The notes below the pieces were generated by a model, which saw only the letters and a program-made list of their open reading frames with translations, was not told where the DNA came from and did no database searches. The position numbers and the translations under genes were made by a program. This document shows, in pieces, positions 34,315 through 43,412 of a stretch of 64,000 bases of DNA. Position 1 is the stretch's first letter. Every line of letters starts with the position of its first letter. This DNA comes from Salinimonas chungwhensis DSM 16280. Lineage in GTDB: Bacteria; Pseudomonadota; Gammaproteobacteria; Enterobacterales; Alteromonadaceae. The DNA lies in NCBI RefSeq assembly GCF_000378185.1, contig NZ_KB899385.1, positions 81,077-145,076 of the forward strand. The letters are read 5' to 3'.

Positions 34315-35244
34315 ATGTTCGGTCATTTCTTAAAAAGTGCAGTTGCCTACAAATATGAACTTGGGGATGGAGAGACTATTACTGAGCACAAATTGAAACA
34401 ATTCGTGCCTCTTCTAAAACATGTAGATATAAAACCTGCGCAGAAAGAATCATTCGGGTTCTCAAGTGTCGTTGGATATCATGACCCAGAACATTTTTTT
34501 CACAAGGTGGGTACCTGGTATCTATTGAGCCTAACCGTTGAAGATAAGAAGATTAAAAAGAATAAATTAGACCGGCGTGTTGCAGAAAAGAAACGTGAAC
34601 TTGCTAAAGCTAAGAGTATCGAATTAAGTGCTTTATCAAAGCAGGAATCACAGCAGGTAAGAGATAAAGTATTAGGTGAGATGCTCAGTGAGCAAGAAGC
34701 TGATGAAAACTATCTCAACATAATCATCGATACTGATAATCGTTGGCTGTTTTTTAGTGATAGCTCAACCAGAACGATTAAAAAGTTCACAGGGCTAATG
34801 CAGAAGCATTATTCCTCATTCCGTGTTAGTGAATTTTGCACACAGGGAATTGATTTGCACCTTACTAGCTGGCTTTATAATCCTGATGAGTCCCTACCGG
34901 AAGAAATCGACCTCGAAGATTCAGCTTCGTTACAGTCAGAGCAGTCAGCAAAAGCGACCTTGAAAAAACAGAACTTGCAGTCAGACGAAGTTGCCATGCT
35001 CATAAATCATGGTAAGAAATGTCTCGAACTTTCTATCAGCTACTTGCAGCGAGTATCATTTAGATTAACGTCTAATTGCCAACTGAAAGGTATTAAGTTG
35101 TCTGATGACCTAATTGCAGATGTTGCTGAGATAGAAGATCCCCAATCTCGTGTTGAAGAGCTTGAACCTTTTTGGGAGGTTATGTGCAGCGAACTTACCT
35201 CTATTTACCAATGGCTCGATGAACTGCAAAACAAACCTGTATAG
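34315..35244 (+). CDS. rdgC: RdgC-like recombination-associated protein
   Basis: 309 residues, the normal RdgC length (about 300). Characteristic stretches are the LDRRVAEKKRELAKAKSIE region with the following LNIIIDTDNRWLFFSDSS, then LTSWLYNP, and the C-terminal LQSDEVAMLINHGKKCLELS...VSFRLTSNCQLKGIKLSD. RdgC forms a ring on double-stranded DNA and limits RecA activity. A plasmid copy beside nuclease genes suggests control of recombination on incoming DNA; that is inference. Last gene of the operon. Confidence 0.8.
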   Translation: MFGHFLKSAVAYKYELGDGETITEHKLKQFVPLLKHVDIKPAQKESFGFSSVVGYHDPEHFFHKVGTWYLLSLTVEDKKIKKNKLDRRVAEKKRELAKAKSIELSALSKQESQQVRDKVLGEMLSEQEADENYLNIIIDTDNRWLFFSDSSTRTIKKFTGLMQKHYSSFRVSEFCTQGIDLHLTSWLYNPDESLPEEIDLEDSASLQSEQSAKATLKKQNLQSDEVAMLINHGKKCLELSISYLQRVSFRLTSNCQLKGIKLSDDLIADVAEIEDPQSRVEELEPFWEVMCSELTSIYQWLDELQNKPV

Positions 35245-35355
35245 GTAGCTTGTTAGACAAAGTAGCTTTGATAAAGATACGAATCACTTTCCTATTTAAT
35301 GTTTCCACAGAATCACTCTCAACCCCCGCCGATAAAGCATTTGTGAATAATGTCA

Positions 35356-35365
35356 ATAAATCGGG
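35356..35365 (+). promoter_or_regulatory. ATAAATCGGG motif, copy 4 (toward the pilus operon)
   Basis: Perfect 10-mer in GTCAATAAATCGGGATTCC, 69 bp before the first pilus gene in the 190-bp gap after rdgC. Confidence 0.65.
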
Positions 35366-35434
35366 ATTCCGGTTTTGTCTAACGAATTGAGTGTTTATAT
35401 TGTTTTCAAATTCGGAACAATAAGTTGTCGTTAG

Positions 35435-36073
35435 ATGAAATTAAAATTAATAGCAATCGCAGGCGTCATAAGCTTCAGCGCATGTGCTGACGCTGGCGCT
35501 GAACAGGACTATGTTGAGCAATGCAAATCTGAAATGTATGCATCGCTTGTGAGTCAACCTTCAGATCAGGTGGTCGGGCAAAGAAATAGCCTGGTAGATC
35601 ACGCATCGATTACTAACGACAAAGCGGAAACATCAACTCAAAAAAGTCTTAACAAGCAGGTCTACAAAGTTGATACCTTGAGCGCAGCTAATCATCCGGA
35701 AGCTACTTATAAACCAGATCCACAACTATGGTGTGAAAACAGAACTGAAGACGAAAGAGCCTTGGTGGATAACGAGCATCGTTTTTATGGTTTTATGCTC
35801 AAAAAGGGGACGCTAGTAGAGAATGTTGAGGCCCTCATAGACGAGTTCTATCCCAATAATCAAGGATTAGTGTCAAAAGTAGGCAGACATGTAGTGCCTG
35901 CTGATATGTGCATACTTAAATCAAATAAAAAAGCTGTTATCCAAAAGATTGTAGAGGCCTATGAGGTAGATAGACGTGCAGTAGCATATGGTCAGTTCGC
36001 CAATGATATCCACGTGTTGTTTTATGAAGGTGATGCGGAATTTCATCGGTATTTTGCAGGGGTTGGGAAATGA
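35435..36073 (+). CDS. TcpQ/PilL-like pilus lipoprotein
   Basis: 212 residues with a lipoprotein signal (SFSAC, Cys at residue 17). The C-terminal third (LKKGTLVENVEALIDEFYP through HVLFYEGDAEF) has the pattern of the TcpQ/PilL C-terminal domain, a secretin-associated periplasmic module. In IncI plasmids pilL opens the thin-pilus operon, as this gene does here. It overlaps the secretin gene by four bases. Confidence 0.65.
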   Translation: MKLKLIAIAGVISFSACADAGAEQDYVEQCKSEMYASLVSQPSDQVVGQRNSLVDHASITNDKAETSTQKSLNKQVYKVDTLSAANHPEATYKPDPQLWCENRTEDERALVDNEHRFYGFMLKKGTLVENVEALIDEFYPNNQGLVSKVGRHVVPADMCILKSNKKAVIQKIVEAYEVDRRAVAYGQFANDIHVLFYEGDAEFHRYFAGVGK

Positions 36074-37665
36074 CAAATTTTCTAAAGCCCCTATCCGCTA
36101 TCGGAGTGGCGATATCTGTTTGTGCGTGTTCGGCAATAAACGCTCCTACTGAAAAGGCAGAGGATACAAACCAAGAGCTGCTTATCGCCAAAGGCAAAAG
36201 AGACTATGTAGATAATTTGCCTAATGTACATAGTTTTAGTGCGATGTACGTGCCTGAACTAACCGCCGAGGAAGCAAGCTTACCTAAATGGTATGACGAT
36301 TTTGCTTCGGTTGCTGTGGACGGTTTGGAGCTACAGCAAGTTTTGAGCATGCTTTTGGAAGGCAAAGATTTACGCGTTGAATATCGACCAGGGGTTCTTG
36401 AACAAAAGAAAGTTTCAATTGCCGGCGAGCATTCAACCATTGGTGGATATTTAGAAGCTTTGGCATCTGCAACCGGGTACCAAGTCGAGCCTAATGGTAA
36501 CGCGATTATTTTTAGTAAATATGTAGAGCGCGTATTTCCAATTAGGTCTATTACCGGAAATTATGAGTTCGCAATTGGTAAAAAAGGAGAAACAAGCCTT
36601 GATTCCCAAAGCCAAAGCTCACAAAACGCTACATCAGAGGCAGTTAAGTCGCATGGAGAGGAATACGGCACTTTAACTGGCGAATTCGATCCTCTGGATA
36701 GCTTCAAAAAGGGTGTTGAAATAATTTTAGGCTGTAAGGCCCAACAAAGTGCTGCCAGCGCTTTGGGCTCTTTAAGTGGTACTAGCTCAGTAGCTCAGAC
36801 CTTAAATGAAGACATCGAATTTCAGCTGACTCAAAATGATCTGTGTGACAGTGGTTCGAAAGTAGAAAAACTTGAAAGCGATAATTCTCTGCTAGTTCGC
36901 GCTTTACCATCACAAATGCAAAAGGTTGATAAATTCATAGCAGAGAAAACAGAAAGAGAACTGCGGCAGGTAAGACTTGATGTGACGTTAGTCGCAGTTG
37001 AATTGAAAGAAGATACTGCTCTCAGTTTAGATTTATCACTCAAAGATTCTGTCTTAGGTAATTCTGATTTTGGAATTATGACTCAGCCTAATACTGGTAC
37101 TAGCCTTTTAGGCGGCATGGGTAACCTGGGCAGTGCTGTACTTTCTCATACCTCTGGTACCAATTTGGCACTTCAGGCATTGAGTGAACAAGGCACTATT
37201 CTTGATAAAACGGTGTTGCGTGGTGTGGCGGCTAATCACAGACTGATGAAAATCACTGATGTGAAAAAAAGGAGTTATATAGCCGACAGACGGCTCGCCC
37301 AGACTGCAGACGTAGGTACAACCACATCAATCGAACAGGAAGTTGTTGAGTCTGGCAGGGTACTGTACGCAGTCCCCAATATTGGGCCCAGCGACGTACT
37401 TGTCAAACTCTCAACGAGCTTATCATCACTACTTGGACTGGATACAAAGGGTGAGGAAGGCAATCAAGTCGAAAGCCCGGAGATCAGCGATAGAGAAATT
37501 GAAGCTATCGTTCAAATGAAGCCTGGTAGACCGGTTCTTGTCGGTGGATTCAGCGTAAAAGAAACACAGACACTCAAGTCTTTGAATGGAACCTCGGGTT
37601 TTACTCGCTCATCAAGCGGTACGGATGTTGAGCTCGTCATGGTGGTTGAGGCTGTTTATCTATGA
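36070..37665 (+). CDS. pilN: PilN-type outer-membrane secretin lipoprotein
   Basis: 531 residues. Lipoprotein signal with VCAC lipobox at about residues 17-20. A short N0/N1-like region (VDGLELQQVLSMLLEGKDL...) precedes a Ser/Gly-rich central part. The secretin C-terminus ends with IVQMKPGRPVLVGGFS, a hallmark of the family. It forms the outer-membrane pore of the type IVb pilus (R64 PilN, TcpC, BfpB). A Gln/Ser-rich stretch near 175-195 is low complexity. Coupled to pilO by a four-base overlap. Confidence 0.88.
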   Translation: MTNFLKPLSAIGVAISVCACSAINAPTEKAEDTNQELLIAKGKRDYVDNLPNVHSFSAMYVPELTAEEASLPKWYDDFASVAVDGLELQQVLSMLLEGKDLRVEYRPGVLEQKKVSIAGEHSTIGGYLEALASATGYQVEPNGNAIIFSKYVERVFPIRSITGNYEFAIGKKGETSLDSQSQSSQNATSEAVKSHGEEYGTLTGEFDPLDSFKKGVEIILGCKAQQSAASALGSLSGTSSVAQTLNEDIEFQLTQNDLCDSGSKVEKLESDNSLLVRALPSQMQKVDKFIAEKTERELRQVRLDVTLVAVELKEDTALSLDLSLKDSVLGNSDFGIMTQPNTGTSLLGGMGNLGSAVLSHTSGTNLALQALSEQGTILDKTVLRGVAANHRLMKITDVKKRSYIADRRLAQTADVGTTTSIEQEVVESGRVLYAVPNIGPSDVLVKLSTSLSSLLGLDTKGEEGNQVESPEISDREIEAIVQMKPGRPVLVGGFSVKETQTLKSLNGTSGFTRSSSGTDVELVMVVEAVYL

Positions 37666-38927
37666 ATATGCTTAAAGCCACTAAGAATGCGCATGTTCCT
37701 GCTAATCGACGCTCTGAACTGAAAGAGGCAGTCGCTAGTTTAGAAAATGATAAATTGTTTCATGGGGCAATATACCGTACGGATGAAAACATCGTAATTT
37801 TTGGTGCTGAAGAAGGTGCCAAACTTTATGGGCCCGCGCTCTTAAGCAAAGTGCAGAGACCAACATTCGTTGTAGTGGTTTTAAAAAGTGACAGCGTTTA
37901 TATCTTCGCAAAAATTCAAGGTAATTTTAGCGATGAGTTTGAATTTGGCGTTGACAGTTCTGACGACTCTACTGATGTACAAAGGCTTATAGCCTTTTGT
38001 GCGCTACATCAAAATGAACTGCTTGACGCACCATGGTATTGCAATGTTGCTGTTAAGCCCAAGGGTGCTGAAAGTGTTGTTGTCGCAGATAAATTGCAAC
38101 TTCCTTTAGATCCGGAAAAACAGGAAGAATTCAGTGAAATTAGGCAAATTAAGCCTATTTTAGCTGTTGAAATTGAAAAAGAATTAAATCGTACATCCAA
38201 AAAGACAAATCCTCTTGCCATAACAGGGCTAGCCGCCGCGCTTGCTGCAGCGGTGTTCTTTTATATACAGCCCGAAGTCCCAGAAAAAACTGACGTCAAC
38301 AGCGCTAATAAAACTCAAAAAGTCTCCCCATATGCAGGGCTAAAGGATTTTTACGTTAATAGAAGTGCTGCACCAAAGCCGATATTGCGAGACATCTATC
38401 GACAAGTTAACGCTGCCAAACTTCTGAGAGGTTGGTCGTTAACCGAAATAAAAGTCGTCAAAAATAAAAAAGGGATAATTGAGCAGTATTTTGTATTGGA
38501 TTCAGTTTATGGAGAAGTCTCTGAGTTAGCTAAATTCGCCCAAGATAATCTATACGAGATGAATATTTCGGGCAGAACAGCTTACCTTGCGAAAAATATT
38601 ATCAAAAAAGAGCTGTACTCAGATTTTGCTCGCTTTCATGTCGGCACTTGGCACAACTGGTTAAGTCAGGGCTTAGATGACCTTTGGATTGACGTTGACT
38701 ATGGCATATCAAAGAAAGAGCAGATAGGGAATGACCACTGGTTTATAAGCCAGGGTGAAATCACTTTTCCAGAAATATTTACTGATGATCTCGAATCTAT
38801 CGGCTCTCTCATGAAAGGCTTTCCCTACAGTTTCGATTATTTGGAAATGAAGCTTCGTGACCGGCATGCAAAGACTTGGGAAGCAACGCTTAAAATTGAA
38901 ATTGCAGGAGTAGAAAACAATGCCTAA
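37662..38927 (+). CDS. pilO: PilO-like type IVb pilus assembly protein
   Basis: 421 residues with one membrane segment near residues 187-203 (LAITGLAAALAAAVFFYI). The cytoplasmic half has a mixed fold, and the periplasmic half follows. Order, size and single membrane segment fit R64 PilO, an inner-membrane component of the thin-pilus machine. It overlaps pilP by eight bases. Confidence 0.75.
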   Translation: MNMLKATKNAHVPANRRSELKEAVASLENDKLFHGAIYRTDENIVIFGAEEGAKLYGPALLSKVQRPTFVVVVLKSDSVYIFAKIQGNFSDEFEFGVDSSDDSTDVQRLIAFCALHQNELLDAPWYCNVAVKPKGAESVVVADKLQLPLDPEKQEEFSEIRQIKPILAVEIEKELNRTSKKTNPLAITGLAAALAAAVFFYIQPEVPEKTDVNSANKTQKVSPYAGLKDFYVNRSAAPKPILRDIYRQVNAAKLLRGWSLTEIKVVKNKKGIIEQYFVLDSVYGEVSELAKFAQDNLYEMNISGRTAYLAKNIIKKELYSDFARFHVGTWHNWLSQGLDDLWIDVDYGISKKEQIGNDHWFISQGEITFPEIFTDDLESIGSLMKGFPYSFDYLEMKLRDRHAKTWEATLKIEIAGVENNA

Positions 38928-39657
38928 GAAAAAATTTAATCGGAAAACTGTTTATGCGGCTGCGGCAGTTTGTTGCGGCTTGAGTTTTGTCACCTACGGA
39001 TACTTGACGGACAAAAAAGCTGAGCAAGCGGACATCGAATCAATACAGAAACTATTTGCGAACAAAGATGTTCCCACTTCTAAAGTTTCTGGTGCTGAGT
39101 CTGACGTTAACCGCTTGGCACAAAAAGAAAAGAAAGAAGCTAACCCTGAATTTGTTACTGCACCTGACTATAAGACAGCTACTGCAATCGCGAAGATTTT
39201 TGAATATGCACTAAACCCAAAGCAGGAAGAAGAGTGGCTCAAAGCACGCATGGCCACGAGAGCGCAGCGGCAAATTACCACACGTGCAACACTGGCCAAG
39301 CAAGAGGCTTTAGAAAATTTAGAAAGAGAAAAATATCTTCAACAAGCGGAAGCAGTACGAAATGGTCATCAAATCGCCTCTACTCAAGAGATGCCAGGTG
39401 CAACGCGTCATCTTGATGCTAATGATGAGCTGCAAGAAATAGAAAAAGTAATAGTACAGCTCAAAGGATATAAGCAAGGGTACAGAGGACGCCCCTCATC
39501 AGCGACATTAGAAATCAATGGTGAAATGTATAAGGCCGTACAGAAAGGTGTGATTGTGGCAGGCATGAGTGTGACAGGTCTGGATGACAACAGTCGATGC
39601 GTGACATTGGTTGATACAAATAGCCGGCCTAACTCTAACTCTAAAGTCTGCATTTAA
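38920..39657 (+). CDS. pilP: PilP-like type IVb pilus assembly protein
   Basis: 245 residues with one N-terminal membrane segment (about 8-27), then a Lys/Glu/Ala-rich helical region. The C-terminal domain (about 175-245) contains GYRGRPSSATLEINGEMYKAVQKG, as in PilP of R64-type clusters. It is anchored in the inner membrane and likely bridges to the secretin. Confidence 0.75.
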   Translation: MPKKKFNRKTVYAAAAVCCGLSFVTYGYLTDKKAEQADIESIQKLFANKDVPTSKVSGAESDVNRLAQKEKKEANPEFVTAPDYKTATAIAKIFEYALNPKQEEEWLKARMATRAQRQITTRATLAKQEALENLEREKYLQQAEAVRNGHQIASTQEMPGATRHLDANDELQEIEKVIVQLKGYKQGYRGRPSSATLEINGEMYKAVQKGVIVAGMSVTGLDDNSRCVTLVDTNSRPNSNSKVCI

Positions 39658-39665
39658 GGATAAGC

Positions 39666-41246
39666 ATGCTTTCGTTTGTTAACAACAAGACTGAATTCTT
39701 TGAAAAAATTCCAAGTTTAAAAGGTGTACATCATTTAAATTTGGATAACAACACTGGCTTAATCGATCAGCTAAGTGAAGAGGCCGGTGGTATTAATGCG
39801 CTATATTACGAGGGCGGTACCCTTCTGATTGACGACTACTCAAGCCTTAATAAACGTGAAGAAGTTTACCGGCTAATTTCTTTGTTATCGATGAAAAACA
39901 AGCCGGTTCGTAGTGTTCAAGTTGCGAAAACTGAAGATATCGCGGAGCAGCGGCGGGAAAGGACATTCAGTGACACAGATGTAAGCAGAGAGATTGATAA
40001 AGAAGAAACGTTACAGCAGTTCCAAGGACTAATGGCACGTGCTTTGGATGTAAATGCAGAAGACGTCTATATAACCTTATCCCAATCAAACGATACTGCA
40101 TTTGCCAATTTTAAGGTGGACGGCCGGTTAATACCTGAACAATACCCGCTGAAAAACTATCGATTTGGCCGCTCTATGTGTGCCGCAGTTTATGATGGAA
40201 TTGGCGGTATAGGCATGACAGCGGGTACGTTCGATGAGGTAACTACTCCCCAAGAAAAACAGATACCCTATAAGGTTTATGATGGCCGTGGGGGAATTAG
40301 GCAGCGTTTAGATCTTCGTTTTACCAAGACTAAAACAAGTCGTCCCGGTGAACTTTACATTGATATGCGTCTGACAAAGAAGGCGAAGAAACTATCTGAA
40401 CTTGGTTATCCTAAAGACCAACTTGAACTAATACACCGCAAAACCAGCAAAGCAAGAGGTGTAGTTATAACCGCCGGCCCCACAGGTAGCGGCAAGAGCA
40501 CAACTAACTTCGCAATTCTCTTAGGTTTACCGAAAGATAAGAATTACCAAACTTTCGAAGATCCTATTGAAACTGAAAAACCACCTGGTTATCCCAACAT
40601 TATCCAAAACAGTATGGATTTGAAAGTTGGTACAAAGTTTCAACTCAAAAGCATACTTCGACAAACACCAAATGGTGTGTTCGTACAAGAGTCCCGGGAT
40701 GAAGAAACTGCGCGCTTCACTCTTGAAGTCGGAAATACAGGTCTTTTTGCCTTAACCAGTACCCATGCTCCTTCAGCTATAGCTATCCCGAAAAGGTTTA
40801 ATGATCTTGGTGTCAGCTATTCTGACATGGCTATGCCGCAGGGATTGAGCCTATTGATGTACCAAGTCCTGATTCGCAAGCTGTGTAGCAAATGCAAAGT
40901 TCCACTTGATGAGTCAAACACTCTGTTTGAGGCAGAGTTTTCTGATCGCCAAAGATATTTTTCTGAGGTTGGCATTACTGGCACTGAGCTTGGCTTATAC
41001 ATTCGAAACCCAGATGGTTGCGACGAATGCTTACACACTGGTGAGAAGGGCCGTCGTCCCCTTTTGGAGTTGATTGATGTTAAGCGTAAGGACCGACAGT
41101 TTATTCTGGCCGAAGATTGGAGCGGTTGGGAAGCTTATCTTTTAGAGAACGGATACATCACTGTTCAGCAACAAGCTAAACAATTGGTTAAAGCCGGTGT
41201 AATAGATATTGACCGCTGCGCCGAACTGCTAGTAGGTGAAGAGTGA
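39666..41246 (+). CDS. pilQ: PilQ-type pilus assembly ATPase (GspE/PilB family)
   Basis: 526 residues. Walker A AGPTGSGKST lies near residues 271-280, the Asp box as TFEDPIE near 300, and the His box in FALTSTHAP after QESRDEETA. A tetracysteine zinc element (CSKC near 405 and CDEC near 455) is intact. This is the single secretion ATPase expected for R64-type pili, where one PilQ drives extension and no separate retraction ATPase is encoded. It overlaps pilR by four bases. Confidence 0.93.
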   Translation: MLSFVNNKTEFFEKIPSLKGVHHLNLDNNTGLIDQLSEEAGGINALYYEGGTLLIDDYSSLNKREEVYRLISLLSMKNKPVRSVQVAKTEDIAEQRRERTFSDTDVSREIDKEETLQQFQGLMARALDVNAEDVYITLSQSNDTAFANFKVDGRLIPEQYPLKNYRFGRSMCAAVYDGIGGIGMTAGTFDEVTTPQEKQIPYKVYDGRGGIRQRLDLRFTKTKTSRPGELYIDMRLTKKAKKLSELGYPKDQLELIHRKTSKARGVVITAGPTGSGKSTTNFAILLGLPKDKNYQTFEDPIETEKPPGYPNIIQNSMDLKVGTKFQLKSILRQTPNGVFVQESRDEETARFTLEVGNTGLFALTSTHAPSAIAIPKRFNDLGVSYSDMAMPQGLSLLMYQVLIRKLCSKCKVPLDESNTLFEAEFSDRQRYFSEVGITGTELGLYIRNPDGCDECLHTGEKGRRPLLELIDVKRKDRQFILAEDWSGWEAYLLENGYITVQQQAKQLVKAGVIDIDRCAELLVGEE

Positions 41247-42409
41247 TGATTGCGCAAAGCGAGTTAGTCGGTCACCTGAATAGTGGATTATTTTGGCTCA
41301 AAAGAAAAAATAATTTTGGTAAAACTCAGCAGATTGAGTTTATAGAACAGCTGAATAGCTATTTAGCCAGAGATATCGGGTTAAAAGAGTCTTTGGAGAG
41401 TGTTAGTAAGCAGTACTCGTCAATTTACGGCGATAAACATGTTGTTCCAGAAATAGCTAATCAATTAAGAGACGCGGTTGTTGCCGGCCAAGGTTTTGAT
41501 GAATTGCTAAGAAGGTACTTCAACCCGGTTATAGGGCTTGGTTTTGAGTTAGCTAAGCAAGTATCTGGTGATAAAAGCGGTGTTTTGAACGTTGTTAGAC
41601 TTTTAAAAGATGAAGCTGACATAAAATTTGATGCGCTAATGAAGCTGGCCTTGCCATTGATGTTCTTTGTTTTTGGTATCGTCTCTCAGGTAGTAGCTGG
41701 CGGCTTCATCATTCCTATGATCAACCCCGAACCACCATCAACATTCGAAATAAATTTGGCACTCAACACTTCTGAACTTTTGCAATCAAACTGGCCTTTC
41801 ATTGCTCTGATCGCTGGATTTGTAGTTCTGATTTTTACGCATGGCCAGGCGAACTGGCGCCGGGATGGAAAATTTGGGCATAAAAAGCGGATGTTAGAGG
41901 ACGTGCTTGGCGACAATGGGTTTACAAACAATATCTCCATTTTTTTGGGCCGTGCGAGAGCCAAAATCGACGATATCTGGCCCTTTGCATTATTCAGAGA
42001 ATTCTGGTCAGTAAGAGTTTTAAGGCTACTGGGTCATATGAAACTGGCTCAGACCGAGGACATTGAGGCCTTAAGAGTAATTAAAGGGTATGCGCCACCA
42101 GCCATTCATTACTTCTTGGAGCACATGATTAGAGGTGCCGGCATCGGCACGGATAAGAGTGAGTACTTTGCGAAGGGCCTAATCAGTCCGGCACTTATGG
42201 TCAGGCTTCAACGCTACTTTATCAATGTAGATAATGAAACGTTCGCTCGTGGACTCATTGAGGTAAGCGAAGACGCAGAAAAAGATATCAAAATGCAAAC
42301 GCGTCAGGCGGTGACTAAAGTCTGGCTACTTCTATTCGCATCAGGTTTTTTTCTAATCATGCTAAGCATGTCAGCCATTATTCAAATTTTCAGCAAGTCA
42401 TTTTTATAA
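41243..42409 (+). CDS. pilR: PilR-type inner-membrane platform protein (GspF/PilC family)
   Basis: 388 residues with the GspF layout: a soluble helical domain containing GQGFDELL, membrane segments near 130-155 and 180-200, a second soluble domain, and a last membrane segment near 360-385. It forms the platform on which PilQ acts. Order pilQ-pilR-pilS is exactly that of R64. Confidence 0.88.
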   Translation: MMIAQSELVGHLNSGLFWLKRKNNFGKTQQIEFIEQLNSYLARDIGLKESLESVSKQYSSIYGDKHVVPEIANQLRDAVVAGQGFDELLRRYFNPVIGLGFELAKQVSGDKSGVLNVVRLLKDEADIKFDALMKLALPLMFFVFGIVSQVVAGGFIIPMINPEPPSTFEINLALNTSELLQSNWPFIALIAGFVVLIFTHGQANWRRDGKFGHKKRMLEDVLGDNGFTNNISIFLGRARAKIDDIWPFALFREFWSVRVLRLLGHMKLAQTEDIEALRVIKGYAPPAIHYFLEHMIRGAGIGTDKSEYFAKGLISPALMVRLQRYFINVDNETFARGLIEVSEDAEKDIKMQTRQAVTKVWLLLFASGFFLIMLSMSAIIQIFSKSFL

Positions 42410-42423
42410 ACCCGGAGAGTTAG

Positions 42424-42870
42424 ATGAAAACGTTAACACCTAAAAATAATCAAAAAGGCTTTACCCTTATAGAGATTTTCGTAGTACTGGCAATAATCTT
42501 TATTGGGATCACTATTGTAGCTGGTAATACGCAACCAGCTATGGCTGATAGTAAAGAAAATCAATATTCAACTGCTATTTCAATCATCATAAGTAAGGCG
42601 CGTTCTAAGGCGCAAGGCGAATCAGATGGATACGCCTCTTTAACTATTCAGGAAATGGTTGATGAAGAATATCTGCCATTATCATTTGGCAATGGCTCTG
42701 GCACAAACCCAGATGGTGGTGACTGGGATCTGTCACAAAGTACTGTGAATCAACTTATTGTTCGTGCTACCGGAGCGCAACAATCAGTTTGTGAGCGTGT
42801 AGCTAAAAAGTATGCACTGGAAACCACGGCTAGTTGCTCCAGTGGAACAATTTCAGTTTCTGCTAACTAA
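42424..42870 (+). CDS. pilS: PilS-type major prepilin
   Basis: 148 residues. Basic leader ending in Gly, then FTLIEIFVVLAIIFIGI, a classical prepilin cleavage site (Gly|Phe, Glu at +5). The mature part has a C-terminal cysteine pair (SVCERV and TASCSS) able to form the D-region disulfide. It should be the pilus subunit. No prepilin peptidase is encoded nearby, so a chromosomal PilD is probably required. CCGGAGAG gives a strong ribosome site. Confidence 0.9.
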   Translation: MKTLTPKNNQKGFTLIEIFVVLAIIFIGITIVAGNTQPAMADSKENQYSTAISIIISKARSKAQGESDGYASLTIQEMVDEEYLPLSFGNGSGTNPDGGDWDLSQSTVNQLIVRATGAQQSVCERVAKKYALETTASCSSGTISVSAN

Positions 42871-43367
42871 TGAGATCAGTAAAAAAGCAGTCGGGGATGG
42901 CATTAATTGTCATCTTCATGCTTCTGATGTCAGCTGGTGCTTTGTTTTTTATGACCAAAGCACCTCAACTTATGCAATTGTCCGCTTCTGATAAAGAAGC
43001 TCAGATTCTGGTTAAAGACAGAACAGAAAGACTGATCGTTGCTATAACGGCCTACCATAGGGCGACCTGCCAAACAGGCATAGTTACCCAAGACACACTT
43101 CAGGAAGGCGGGTTCCTCCAGAAACCTGTTCATTTGCCACAGTTAAACGATATTCATCTAAAAATTGAAAAAAGTGGCTACAGTGCCGCTGCTGTCATTG
43201 ACGTTGAGAAACCTCAAAACCTGGCGGTTTTGTCAGAAATTATGCCATTAGGAGCGTCAGTTTCAGGTGACCGTGTAAAGTATGTGCGCTCTATCTCTGA
43301 CAGAAGTACTCCTATGCAACGGATGATTATGGCGGATATCAACCTGTACTCAGCAAACCATTGTTGA
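42870..43367 (+). CDS. pilin-like minor subunit, unknown
   Basis: 165 residues. The N-terminus KKQSG followed by MALIVIFMLLMSAGALFFM looks like a prepilin leader with Gly before a hydrophobic helix, but the +5 position is not Glu, as in minor pilins of the PilX/GspK kind. Two cysteines (TCQ and NHC at the end) may pair. It overlaps pilS by one base. R64 has pilT (lytic transglycosylase) and pilU (peptidase) at this position; this is neither. Confidence 0.6.
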   Translation: MRSVKKQSGMALIVIFMLLMSAGALFFMTKAPQLMQLSASDKEAQILVKDRTERLIVAITAYHRATCQTGIVTQDTLQEGGFLQKPVHLPQLNDIHLKIEKSGYSAAAVIDVEKPQNLAVLSEIMPLGASVSGDRVKYVRSISDRSTPMQRMIMADINLYSANHC

Positions 43368-43412
43368 GCTGAATAATTTTCAGTGAGTTGTATTTGAGAA
43401 ACGGAGAATAAA

